From positions 1 through 20,959 of the forward strand of contig CAKPRW010000020.1 of NCBI GenBank assembly GCA_934183045.1: 20,959 nucleotides of DNA, read 5' to 3'. Below, piece by piece: positions 1 to 6,688 of the stretch (within the stretch, counting starts at the first letter, position 1; each line of letters begins with the position of its first letter). Made by a program: the position numbers and the translations under genes. A model generated the notes under the pieces. That model ran no database searches, was not told the DNA's origin, and saw only the letters and a list, made by a program, of their open reading frames with translations. Source of the stretch: an uncultured Clostridia bacterium. GTDB taxonomy: Bacteria; Bacillota; Clostridia; TANB77; CAG-508.

Positions 1-1
1 A

Positions 2-109
2 GCATGTGCAATGTCAGGAATGATTTTAGGAGTAAATCCATTCAATCAACCAGGAGTTGAGGAATACAAGAAAAATATGTTTAAATTATTAAAAAAACCA
101 GGTTATTAA
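2..109 (+). CDS. pgi: Glucose-6-phosphate isomerase, C-terminal end (partial)
   Basis: This is the last 35 codons of a gene that enters from the left edge. The readable tail includes GVNPFNQPGVEEYKKNMF and ends in KKPGY. The VNPFxQPGVExYKxNMF block is the well-conserved C-terminal signature of bacterial glucose-6-phosphate isomerase, the cytosolic enzyme that interconverts glucose-6-phosphate and fructose-6-phosphate in glycolysis. The catalytic parts lie outside the window. A strong terminator follows within six bases of the stop codon, so this is the end of its transcription unit. The identification rests on this short tail only. Confidence 0.85.
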   Translation, partial: ACAMSGMILGVNPFNQPGVEEYKKNMFKLLKKPGY

Positions 110-114
110 AAATT

Positions 115-163
115 AAAATCTTTATAAAGTTAAAAAAATATAAACTTTATAAAGATTTTTTTT
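115..163 (+). terminator. Rho-independent terminator after pgi
   Basis: The arms 115-131 and 143-159 form a perfect 17-bp inverted repeat with an 11-nt loop, followed by a T run to 163. It is AT-rich but long, and it directly follows the pgi stop codon. Confidence 0.85.
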
Positions 164-182
164 AAAAACCAAAAACAAATAG

Positions 183-211
183 TTGTTCTGATATATTTTT
201 TGTGTTAAAAT
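183..211 (+). promoter_or_regulatory. Sigma-A-type promoter of the thioesterase operon
   Basis: TTGTTC at 183-188, a 17-nt spacer, then TAAAAT at 206-211 preceded by a TGn extension at 203-205. Transcription would start near 218. That places the in-frame GTG at 202 upstream of the transcript and supports ATG 241 as the start of the next gene. Confidence 0.65.
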
Positions 212-240
212 GTAAGAATGAAAAGAGAGGGATAAATAAA

Positions 241-960
241 ATGATCTATAAAGAAAAATTCAAAATAGGATTAAAAGATGTAGGGAAATTTAATAAAATA
301 AAAAACAGAGCAATATTAGAATGTTTAGAAGATATTGGTGGATATCACTCAGATTTAGCAGGATATGGCGTTAATGAAATCGAAACAACAAAACTAAGTT
401 GGATATTATTAGATTGGAAATTAGAAGTAAAAAATAGACCAACATATGGCGATGAATTAAATATACATACATGGGCAAGGGGAATAAATAAGTTCTTTAC
501 ATATCGTGATTATGAAATTTACAATCAAAAAGGAGAGATATGTGCAATTGCAACATCAAAATGGGTATTAATAAATATTACCAATGGAAAGCTAGCAAGA
601 ATAACAGAAGAAATCATAGAAAAATATAATCCTGAAGACAAAAAAATATTTCCAGGAGAATTAGAAAAAATAAATATCCCAGATGTATTTGATTCTACAA
701 TAGATTATAAAGTAATTAGGAAAGATATTGATATAAACAAACATATGCACAATTTATATTATTTAGATTTAGCATATGAAGCATTACCAGAAGACATATA
801 TGAACAAAGACCATTTAATAATGTTAGAATTATATATAAAAAAGAAATTAAATTAGGAGATGAAATACATTGTAAATATGCTAAAGAAGACAACAAGAAT
901 ATAGTAGTTATAAAAAGCAGCGATGATAGTGTAGTGCATGCTGTTATTGAATTATATTAA
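241..960 (+). CDS. Acyl-ACP thioesterase (FatA/FatB-like, double hotdog)
   Basis: The 239-residue product matches the bacterial acyl-ACP thioesterase family (PF01643), which hydrolyses acyl-acyl carrier protein in the cytosol to release fatty acids. The first hotdog domain spans about residues 1-135 and includes the helix RAILECLEDIGGYHSDLAGYG and the strand block TSKWVLINITNGKLARI. The second begins near 150 and carries D164-x-N166-x-H168-xx-N171, the Asp/Asn/His region known to be catalytic in this family. An in-frame GTG at 202 would add 13 residues. ATG 241 is preferred because AGAGAGGG at 224-231 is well spaced and the promoter -10 overlaps the GTG region. The gene is followed after 15 bases by a Ham1-like gene, suggesting co-transcription. 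Substrate chain length cannot be read from sequence. Confidence 0.85.
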   Translation: MIYKEKFKIGLKDVGKFNKIKNRAILECLEDIGGYHSDLAGYGVNEIETTKLSWILLDWKLEVKNRPTYGDELNIHTWARGINKFFTYRDYEIYNQKGEICAIATSKWVLINITNGKLARITEEIIEKYNPEDKKIFPGELEKINIPDVFDSTIDYKVIRKDIDINKHMHNLYYLDLAYEALPEDIYEQRPFNNVRIIYKKEIKLGDEIHCKYAKEDNKNIVVIKSSDDSVVHAVIELY

Positions 961-975
961 AAAGGAGAGAATTAG

Positions 976-1572
976 ATGGATGAGGTTATATTTGTAACAC
1001 ACAATAAAGGAAAAATCGAATCTGCTAAAAAAGAATTAAAAGGTGTAGACTTTAAAATATATAATTATGAGCTAGAAGAGCCAAGAAGTGATGATATAAA
1101 GTACATTTCAAAATATAAGGTAATGGAAGCATATAAAATGGTAAATAAACCATGTATTTCTTTAGATTGTGGATTTTGGATAGATGAATTAGATGGATTC
1201 CCAAAAGCATTTGTAAATTTTGCATTAGATACAATTGGAATTGAAGGAATACTAAAATTAATGGAAGAAAAAAGTAATAGAAAATGTAGATTTACGGAGT
1301 GTTTATCTTATTATGATGGTAAAGAAATACATCAATTTATGGGAAAACATGAAGGAAAATTATCTTACGAAGTATTAGGGAATGATACACAACAAAAATG
1401 GTCTGATTTGTGGTATGTATTTATTCCAAAGGGATATTCAAAAACATTAGCTGAGATGACAAGTGAGGAAAGAGATAAAAGAGAAAAATATGAAAGTGTA
1501 CAAGCAATGCAGGAATTTGCAAAATGGTATCTAAATAATGAAAAAAATAGTGACTATAAAAATAATAAATAA
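976..1572 (+). CDS. Divergent Ham1/RdgB-like non-canonical purine NTP pyrophosphatase
   Basis: The 198-residue protein starts with FVTHNKGKIESAKKEL, matching the N-terminal T/SxNxxK substrate-binding motif of the Ham1/RdgB/ITPA family. These enzymes hydrolyse dITP, ITP and XTP to monophosphates and keep them out of nucleic acids. A second block, SLDCGFWIDELDGFPKAFV (about residues 62-80), corresponds to the family DSGLxVDALxGxPG region, with the metal-site Asp64 kept but Ser replaced by Cys. FIPKGYSKTLAEMTSEE (149-165) corresponds to the FxPxGxxxTxAEM segment. The usual C-terminal Ser-His-Arg triplet is missing (KREKYESV instead), so specificity may differ. AAAGGAGAG at 961-968 is the ribosome site. 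It lies 15 bases after the thioesterase gene and probably shares its promoter. Confidence 0.72.
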   Translation: MDEVIFVTHNKGKIESAKKELKGVDFKIYNYELEEPRSDDIKYISKYKVMEAYKMVNKPCISLDCGFWIDELDGFPKAFVNFALDTIGIEGILKLMEEKSNRKCRFTECLSYYDGKEIHQFMGKHEGKLSYEVLGNDTQQKWSDLWYVFIPKGYSKTLAEMTSEERDKREKYESVQAMQEFAKWYLNNEKNSDYKNNK

Positions 1573-1585
1573 CAAAACAATAATG

Positions 1586-1610
1586 CAAAAAAATGTTTGA
1601 CATTTTTTTG
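1586..1610 (+). promoter_or_regulatory. 25-bp perfect palindrome over the lexA -35; candidate operator
   Basis: The arms 1586-1596 and 1600-1610 are an exact 11-bp inverted repeat around the triplet TTG. The -35 hexamer TTGACA (1597-1602) starts inside it, as expected for an autorepressor site. Because the right arm ends in a T run, it could also act as a weak terminator for the upstream operon. It does not match the GAAC-N4-GTTC type of LexA box. Confidence 0.4.
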
Positions 1611-1625
1611 TTTGTATGATATGAT
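1597..1625 (+). promoter_or_regulatory. lexA promoter
   Basis: TTGACA at 1597-1602 and TATGAT at 1620-1625 with a 17-nt spacer form a near-consensus promoter. The predicted start point near 1632 lies downstream of the in-frame TTG at 1597, so that codon cannot be the translation start from this promoter. Confidence 0.8.
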
Positions 1626-1656
1626 GTGGCAAAATGATAAAAATGGAGTGATTGAT

Positions 1657-2310
1657 ATGCCAAGAAAAAAGAAACCTGAATTAAATAAAAGAGAAAAAGC
1701 AATACTAAAATTTATTGAAAAACAGATAATGACACAAGGATATCCACCATCAGTAAGAGAAATAGGAAAAGCAGTAGGATTAAGTTCAACAGCAACTGTA
1801 CATGGATATTTAGAAAAATTAGATGAAAAAGGGTATATTAAAAAACAAGATAAAAAAGGAAGAACATTAAGATTATTAAAAGGTGGTACAGGAGAACCAA
1901 AAACAACATCAAGTAAAGACTTTTATACACAAAAGGAATTAGTTGAAGTACCAATAATAGGAAGAATAACAGCAGGAGAACCAATACTTGCTGTAGAAAA
2001 TGTAACAGATACATTCCCAATACCAATCGACTTTGTAGGAAATTCTGAAAGTTTCATGCTTACTGTCAGAGGAGAAAGTATGATTGAAGCAGGAATCTTA
2101 GATGGAGATTATATATTAGTAAAAAAACAAAATACAGCTAATAACGGAGAAATTGTAGTTGCATTAATAGGAGAAGAAGCAACAGTAAAAACATTTTATA
2201 AAGAAACAGATCATATTAGACTTCAACCAGAAAATAGTACAATGGATCCAATAATAGTACCAACATGTGAGATCTTAGGAAAAGTTGCAGGAGTATTTAG
2301 AAAAATGTAG
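1657..2310 (+). CDS. lexA: LexA repressor, SOS response
   Basis: LexA represses DNA-damage genes and cleaves itself when stimulated by RecA filaments. The 217-residue product has an N-terminal winged helix-turn-helix (about 8-72; PPSVREIGKAVGLSS with the following TATVHGYLEKL), a linker, and a C-terminal S24 peptidase domain. The autocleavage bond is A106-G107 in RITAGEPI. The catalytic dyad is Ser141 (RGESMIEAGI) and Lys178 (ATVKTF). Length and motif spacing are normal. The start is ATG 1657 with GGAGTG at 1645-1650; a TTG 60 bases upstream lies within the promoter and is rejected. The gene is monocistronic, with its own promoter, and the next gene has its own as well. A palindrome over the -35 suggests autoregulation. 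Confidence 0.96.
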   Translation: MPRKKKPELNKREKAILKFIEKQIMTQGYPPSVREIGKAVGLSSTATVHGYLEKLDEKGYIKKQDKKGRTLRLLKGGTGEPKTTSSKDFYTQKELVEVPIIGRITAGEPILAVENVTDTFPIPIDFVGNSESFMLTVRGESMIEAGILDGDYILVKKQNTANNGEIVVALIGEEATVKTFYKETDHIRLQPENSTMDPIIVPTCEILGKVAGVFRKM

Positions 2311-2338
2311 AATTCACAAAAAATTCACAATAATCATA

Positions 2339-2368
2339 TTGACAAAATGACACTGTGTCACATATAAT
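2339..2368 (+). promoter_or_regulatory. Promoter of the heterodimeric ABC exporter operon
   Basis: TTGACA at 2339-2344 and a consensus TATAAT at 2363-2368 are separated by 18 nt. The spacer and the region after the -10 carry inverted repeats, so the promoter is probably repressible. Confidence 0.75.
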
Positions 2369-2378
2369 GATACAGTGT
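2348..2378 (+). promoter_or_regulatory. Operator-like inverted repeats in the ABC exporter promoter
   Basis: TGACACTGTGTCA at 2348-2360 is a perfect 13-bp palindrome lying between -35 and -10. A second pair, ACACTGT at 2350-2356 and ACAGTGT at 2372-2378, flanks the -10 box. Symmetric sites in this position are typical of a dimeric repressor such as a MarR or TetR family protein. No such regulator is encoded beside the operon, so the binding protein is unknown. Confidence 0.55.
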
Positions 2379-2434
2379 TATTTATTTGAAAAAAATATAT
2401 AAAAATAGTCACTAATGATTGAAAGGAGAAAAAA

Positions 2435-4687
2435 ATGCTTAAAGTATTAAAAAATTTGAAAAAATCATTTATAAAAGTAATTTTAATAGTAATGTTTTTA
2501 TGCTTACAAGCTGCATGTGACCTAGAATTACCAAATTATACTTCAAAAATAGTTAATCAGGGAATTCAAGCTGGGGGAATAGAGCAAGCATTACCAGAAA
2601 TAATTTCTAAAGAAGATCTAGAAACTATTTTATTATTTTCAGACAAAGATAGTGAAATAGAAAATAGTTATATTTTAATATCAGAAAATCTTACAAATAC
2701 AGAAAATAAAAGAGTTAAAAAATATTTAGGAGAAGATAACAATAATAAAGAAATTTATATTTTAAAAGATTTAGATGATAAGCAAGAACAAGAAATAATT
2801 GATATAATGACAAATCCAATTATAGAAATATCTTCACTAAAAAATGAAGAAACAGCCTCTAAAATAAAAGAACAATTAATTGAAAATATTCCAGAGCCAC
2901 AAAGAGAATACATAAAAAATCAAGATTTAATAACATTAATAAAACAAATGCCAGAAAATCAACTAAATAAAATGTTAGAAGAATATACATCAAAATTAAC
3001 AAACATGGAAGATTCTATGAAAGAACAAGCAGCAATAAGTGGAATAAAAACATTATATAAATCAGCAGGAGTAGATACAGATAAATTACAAAATGATTAT
3101 ATCTTTATTACTGGGCTAAAAATGTTAGGAGTAGCATTAGTTAGTATGATATCAGCAGTAATGATAATGCTTTTATCATCTCAAGTTGCAGCTAAACTTG
3201 GAAGAACCTTAAGAGAAAAAGTATTTAGAAAAGTACTTACATTTTCAAATGCAGAATTTACTAATTTTTCAACAGCTTCATTAATTACAAGAAGTACCAA
3301 TGATATTCAACAAATACAACAATTAATGACAATGTTATTTAGAGTTTTAGTTTATGCGCCAATAATTGCGATAGGTGGATTAATTAAAGTATTTACTACA
3401 GATAGTTCAATGGCATGGATAATAGGATTAGCGATATTCTTAATATTATTAATAGTTGGAACTTTGTTTGCAATAGTAATGCCAAAATTCAGTAAATTAC
3501 AAAGTTTAGTAGATAAATTAAACCAAGTATCAAGAGAAATATTAACAGGATTGCCTGTTATTAGAGCTTTTAATAAAGAAAAATCAGAAGAAGAAAGATT
3601 TGATAATGCAAATACAATTTTAAATAAAGTAAATATTTTTGTTAACAGAATGATGTCTATAATGATGCCTATGATGATGTTAATAATGAATGGTATGTCA
3701 GTATTAGTAATTTGGGTTGGAGGAAAAGGCGTTGACAATGGAACAATGCAAGTCGGAGATATGATGGCATTTATCCAATATATGATGCAAATTGTAATAT
3801 CATTCTTAATGATTTCAGCTATGTCAATCATGTTACCAAGAGCTTCAGTTTCTGCTAAACGTATAATGGAAGTAATAGAAACAGAACCAAGTATAAAAGA
3901 TAAAAAGCAAATTAAAAAATTAGATGCTAATAAGAAAGGATTGGTAGAATTTAAAAATGTATCTTTCAGATATCCAGATGCAGATACAGAAATTCTAGAA
4001 GATATAAACTTTACAGCAGAGCCGGGTAAAACAACAGCTATAATAGGTAGTACTGGTAGTGGAAAATCTACTATAGTGAATTTAATTCCTAGATTCTATG
4101 ATGTAACAGGAGGAGAACTTAGAATAGATGGGGTTAATGTAAAAGATTTATCACAAAAAGATTTAAGGGATATTATAGGATTTGTTCCACAAAAAGGAAT
4201 ACTATTTTCAGGTACAATAGAATCAAATATAAAATATTCAAATGAAAATATAGATGATCAAAAAATGAAAGAAGCAGCTGAAATTGCCCAAGCTATTGAA
4301 TTTGTTGAAGCTAAAGATAAAAAATATAAATCACCTATAGCACAAGGTGGAAGCAATGTGTCTGGAGGTCAAAAACAGAGACTTTCAATAGCTAGAGCAA
4401 TAGCAAAAGATCCGGAAATATTCATATTTGATGACAGTTTTTCAGCTTTGGATTTTAAAACAGATAGTAAACTAAGAGAAGCATTATCATCAAAAACAAA
4501 GGATAAGACTGTAATAATAGTAGCACAAAGAATAAGCACTATTTTAAATGCAGATCAAATAGTAGTTTTAGAAGAAGGTAAAGTAGTAGGAAAAGGAACT
4601 CATGAAGAATTAATGAAAAACAACGAAGTATATAGACAAATTGCCTTATCACAATTATCAGAAGAAGAATTGGGAGGTGATAAATAA
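2435..4687 (+). CDS. ABC exporter half-transporter with degenerate ATP site and large extracellular insert
   Basis: The 750-residue fused permease-ATPase is one half of a heterodimeric multidrug/peptide-type exporter. TM1 is near residues 10-28. A hydrophilic, probably extracellular region of about 185 residues (35-220) separates it from TM2 at 222-247, making the protein well over 100 residues longer than a standard half-exporter. The nucleotide-binding domain has Walker A GSTGSGKST (538-546), signature VSGGQ (642-646) and Walker B Asp666. The usual catalytic Glu is Asp667 and the H-loop His is Gln698 (VAQRIST), so this subunit supplies the catalytically weak site. It overlaps the next gene by one base (TAATG). 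The ribosome site is AAAGGAG at 2422-2428. The family matches the TM287/288, LmrCD and BmrCD type; the substrate is unknown. Confidence 0.9.
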   Translation: MLKVLKNLKKSFIKVILIVMFLCLQAACDLELPNYTSKIVNQGIQAGGIEQALPEIISKEDLETILLFSDKDSEIENSYILISENLTNTENKRVKKYLGEDNNNKEIYILKDLDDKQEQEIIDIMTNPIIEISSLKNEETASKIKEQLIENIPEPQREYIKNQDLITLIKQMPENQLNKMLEEYTSKLTNMEDSMKEQAAISGIKTLYKSAGVDTDKLQNDYIFITGLKMLGVALVSMISAVMIMLLSSQVAAKLGRTLREKVFRKVLTFSNAEFTNFSTASLITRSTNDIQQIQQLMTMLFRVLVYAPIIAIGGLIKVFTTDSSMAWIIGLAIFLILLIVGTLFAIVMPKFSKLQSLVDKLNQVSREILTGLPVIRAFNKEKSEEERFDNANTILNKVNIFVNRMMSIMMPMMMLIMNGMSVLVIWVGGKGVDNGTMQVGDMMAFIQYMMQIVISFLMISAMSIMLPRASVSAKRIMEVIETEPSIKDKKQIKKLDANKKGLVEFKNVSFRYPDADTEILEDINFTAEPGKTTAIIGSTGSGKSTIVNLIPRFYDVTGGELRIDGVNVKDLSQKDLRDIIGFVPQKGILFSGTIESNIKYSNENIDDQKMKEAAEIAQAIEFVEAKDKKYKSPIAQGGSNVSGGQKQRLSIARAIAKDPEIFIFDDSFSALDFKTDSKLREALSSKTKDKTVIIVAQRISTILNADQIVVLEEGKVVGKGTHEELMKNNEVYRQIALSQLSEEELGGDK

Positions 4688-6516
4688 TGCCAGGACCAAT
4701 GGGAGGACCGGGACCAGGTGGTAAATCCGGTATAGTAAAACCAAAAGATTTTAAAGGAACGACTAAAAAATTGATAAAAGGTTATTTATCAAAATATAAA
4801 ATAAAGCTTTTAATAGTATTTATATTTGCAGTAGCAAGTACAGTTTTTACAATAGTGGGACCTAAAGTTTTAGGAAATGCGACAACAGAAATATATAATG
4901 GTATTATGAGTAAAATATCTGGGGGAACAGGTATTAACTTTGAAAAATTAGGACAAATTTTACTTACAGTATTAAGCTTATATGTAATAAGTTCAATATG
5001 TTCATTTATACAAGGGTATATAATGTCTGGAGTATCTCAAAATGTTGCATATAAATTAAGACAAGATTTATCAATAAAAATAAACAAATTACCAATGAAG
5101 TATTTTGACAAAAAAACTAATGGAGAAGTGCTTTCTATAATTACTAATGACATAGATACATTAGGAATGAATTTAAGCCAAAGTGTAACACAAATAATAA
5201 CTTCTATATGTACAATAATTGGTATACTAATAATGATGTTTTCAATAAATTGGCAGATGACATTAATATCACTTTTAATTTTACCAATATCAGCTGTAAT
5301 AGTAGGAATTATTGCAAAAAAATCACAAAAATATTTCAAGAGGCAACAAGACTATTTGGGACATGTAAATGGTCAAGTTGAAGAAATATATGGAGGTTTA
5401 ACTGTTGTAAAAGCGTTTAATGGTGAAGAAAAAGCAGTTGATAATTTTAATAAAGCAAACATTGAACTTGAAAAATCAGCATGGAAATCTCAATTTTTAT
5501 CAGGTTTAATGCATCCGTTGATGAATTTCTTAGGAAACATTGGCTATGTAGCTGTTGCAATTACTGGAGGATATTTTGTAATACAAGGTAAAATTGCTGT
5601 AGGAGACATACAAAGTTTTATAAGTTATAACAAACAATTTACACAACCAATAGCGCAAATAGCACAAATTTCAGGACAAATTCAAACAATGATTGCAGCT
5701 TCAGAAAGAGTATTTGAATTTTTAGAAGAACCAGAAGAAATAGAAACATCAAAAGGAAATATAAATATAGAAAAACTAGAGGGAAATGTAGAATTCAAAA
5801 ACGTAAAATTTGGATATGATGAGGACAAAATAGTAATAAATGACTTTAGTGCGAAAGTAAAGGAAGGACAAAAAATAGCTATTGTGGGTCCAACAGGAGC
5901 TGGAAAGACAACAATGGTAAAACTTCTTATGAGATTTTATGATGTAAATAGTGGAGAAATTCTTGTAGATGGCCATAACATAAAAGATTTTGAAAGAGGT
6001 CAACTAAGAAAAATGTTTGGAATGGTTCTACAAGATACATGGTTATTTGCTGGAACTGTAAAAGATAATATAAAATATGGAAAAGAAGATGCTACTGATG
6101 ATGATGTAATTCAAGCTGCAAAAGCAGCACATGTTCATCATTTTATAAAGACATTGCCAAATGGATATAATTCTATATTAAATGAAGAATCAAGTAATGT
6201 TTCAGCTGGCCAAAAACAATTACTTACTATTGCTAGAGTTATTTTGACAGATCCTAAAATACTAATTTTAGACGAAGCGACAAGTTCAATTGATACAAGA
6301 ACTGAAATACAAATTCAAAAGGCTATGGATAATTTAATGAAAGGAAGAACAAGCTTTATTATTGCTCATAGATTATCAACAATAAAAAATGCAGATCTAA
6401 TTTTAGTTATAAATCATGGAGATATTGTAGAACAAGGTACTCATGATGAGTTACTTGCTAAAAATGGTTTTTATGCAGACTTATATAATAGTCAATTTGA
6501 AATCCAAGAAGGATAA
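4687..6516 (+). CDS. ABC exporter half-transporter with catalytic ATP site (partner of the preceding gene)
   Basis: The 609-residue product is a normal-length fused permease-ATPase with six predicted membrane helices and a C-terminal nucleotide-binding domain. Walker A is GPTGAGKTT (401-409), Walker B Asp529-Glu530 (LDEATSSID) and the H-loop is His561 (IAHRLST), all catalytic. Its signature is VSAGQ (505-509) rather than LSGGQ. Read with the preceding subunit, the complete Walker and H-loop set here pairs with the intact SGGQ of the partner, while this SAGQ faces the partner's Asp/Gln site: the hallmark of an asymmetric heterodimer. The N-terminus (PGPMGGPGPGGKSG) is a Gly/Pro-rich cytoplasmic leader. 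The start overlaps the upstream stop by one base, with GGAGG at 4674-4678, indicating translational coupling. The substrate is unknown. Confidence 0.93.
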   Translation: MPGPMGGPGPGGKSGIVKPKDFKGTTKKLIKGYLSKYKIKLLIVFIFAVASTVFTIVGPKVLGNATTEIYNGIMSKISGGTGINFEKLGQILLTVLSLYVISSICSFIQGYIMSGVSQNVAYKLRQDLSIKINKLPMKYFDKKTNGEVLSIITNDIDTLGMNLSQSVTQIITSICTIIGILIMMFSINWQMTLISLLILPISAVIVGIIAKKSQKYFKRQQDYLGHVNGQVEEIYGGLTVVKAFNGEEKAVDNFNKANIELEKSAWKSQFLSGLMHPLMNFLGNIGYVAVAITGGYFVIQGKIAVGDIQSFISYNKQFTQPIAQIAQISGQIQTMIAASERVFEFLEEPEEIETSKGNINIEKLEGNVEFKNVKFGYDEDKIVINDFSAKVKEGQKIAIVGPTGAGKTTMVKLLMRFYDVNSGEILVDGHNIKDFERGQLRKMFGMVLQDTWLFAGTVKDNIKYGKEDATDDDVIQAAKAAHVHHFIKTLPNGYNSILNEESSNVSAGQKQLLTIARVILTDPKILILDEATSSIDTRTEIQIQKAMDNLMKGRTSFIIAHRLSTIKNADLILVINHGDIVEQGTHDELLAKNGFYADLYNSQFEIQEG

Positions 6517-6551
6517 AAATATATAAATATAAAATAATAAAATGCACTAAA

Positions 6552-6580
6552 TTGAAATGTTATGTAAAATGTGCTATAAT
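6552..6580 (+). promoter_or_regulatory. Strong promoter of the orphan membrane protein gene
   Basis: TTGAAA at 6552-6557, a 17-nt spacer and a consensus TATAAT at 6575-6580 with a TGC extended -10 at 6572-6574. Initiation near 6587 would leave a leader of about 100 nt before the start codon. Confidence 0.8.
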
Positions 6581-6602
6581 AGAAGGGATAGTTATTTTTT
6601 AA

Positions 6603-6680
6603 TTCCTGTTTTGACAATACACAGGTTAATCATAAAGGTAAAAGACAACACAGCAACAAAGTAAAGATTTTAGACAGGAG
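6603..6680 (+). promoter_or_regulatory. Leader with ribosome-site-masking complementarity
   Basis: Bases 6603-6611 (TTCCTGTTT) can form nine consecutive pairs, two of them G-U, with 6672-6680 (AGACAGGAG), which contains the ribosome binding site of the next gene. The same CCTGT (6605-6609) can instead form a local 5-bp stem with ACAGG at 6621-6625. The two folds are mutually exclusive. I do not recognise any known riboswitch class here. Confidence 0.35.
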
Positions 6681-6688
6681 GGATTGAT

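Noticed and set aside
202..240. GTG start adding 13 residues to the thioesterase
   Set aside because: It precedes the transcription start implied by the promoter at 183-211, and ATG 241 has a well-placed ribosome site.
1597..1656. TTG start adding 20 residues to LexA
   Set aside because: The TTG is the first half of the -35 box, and the added residues are not LexA-like; ATG 1657 has GGAGTG upstream.
3352..3831. 159-residue open frame on the minus strand within the first ABC exporter gene
   Set aside because: It is antisense to the membrane domain, and its Ile/Leu-rich composition is what the opposite strand of AT-rich coding DNA gives; no ribosome site or promoter supports it.
6581..6688. 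Known riboswitch before the orphan membrane protein
   Set aside because: The leader has no conserved core of the SAM, preQ1, c-di-GMP, c-di-AMP, M-box or yybP-ykoY classes that I can recognise.
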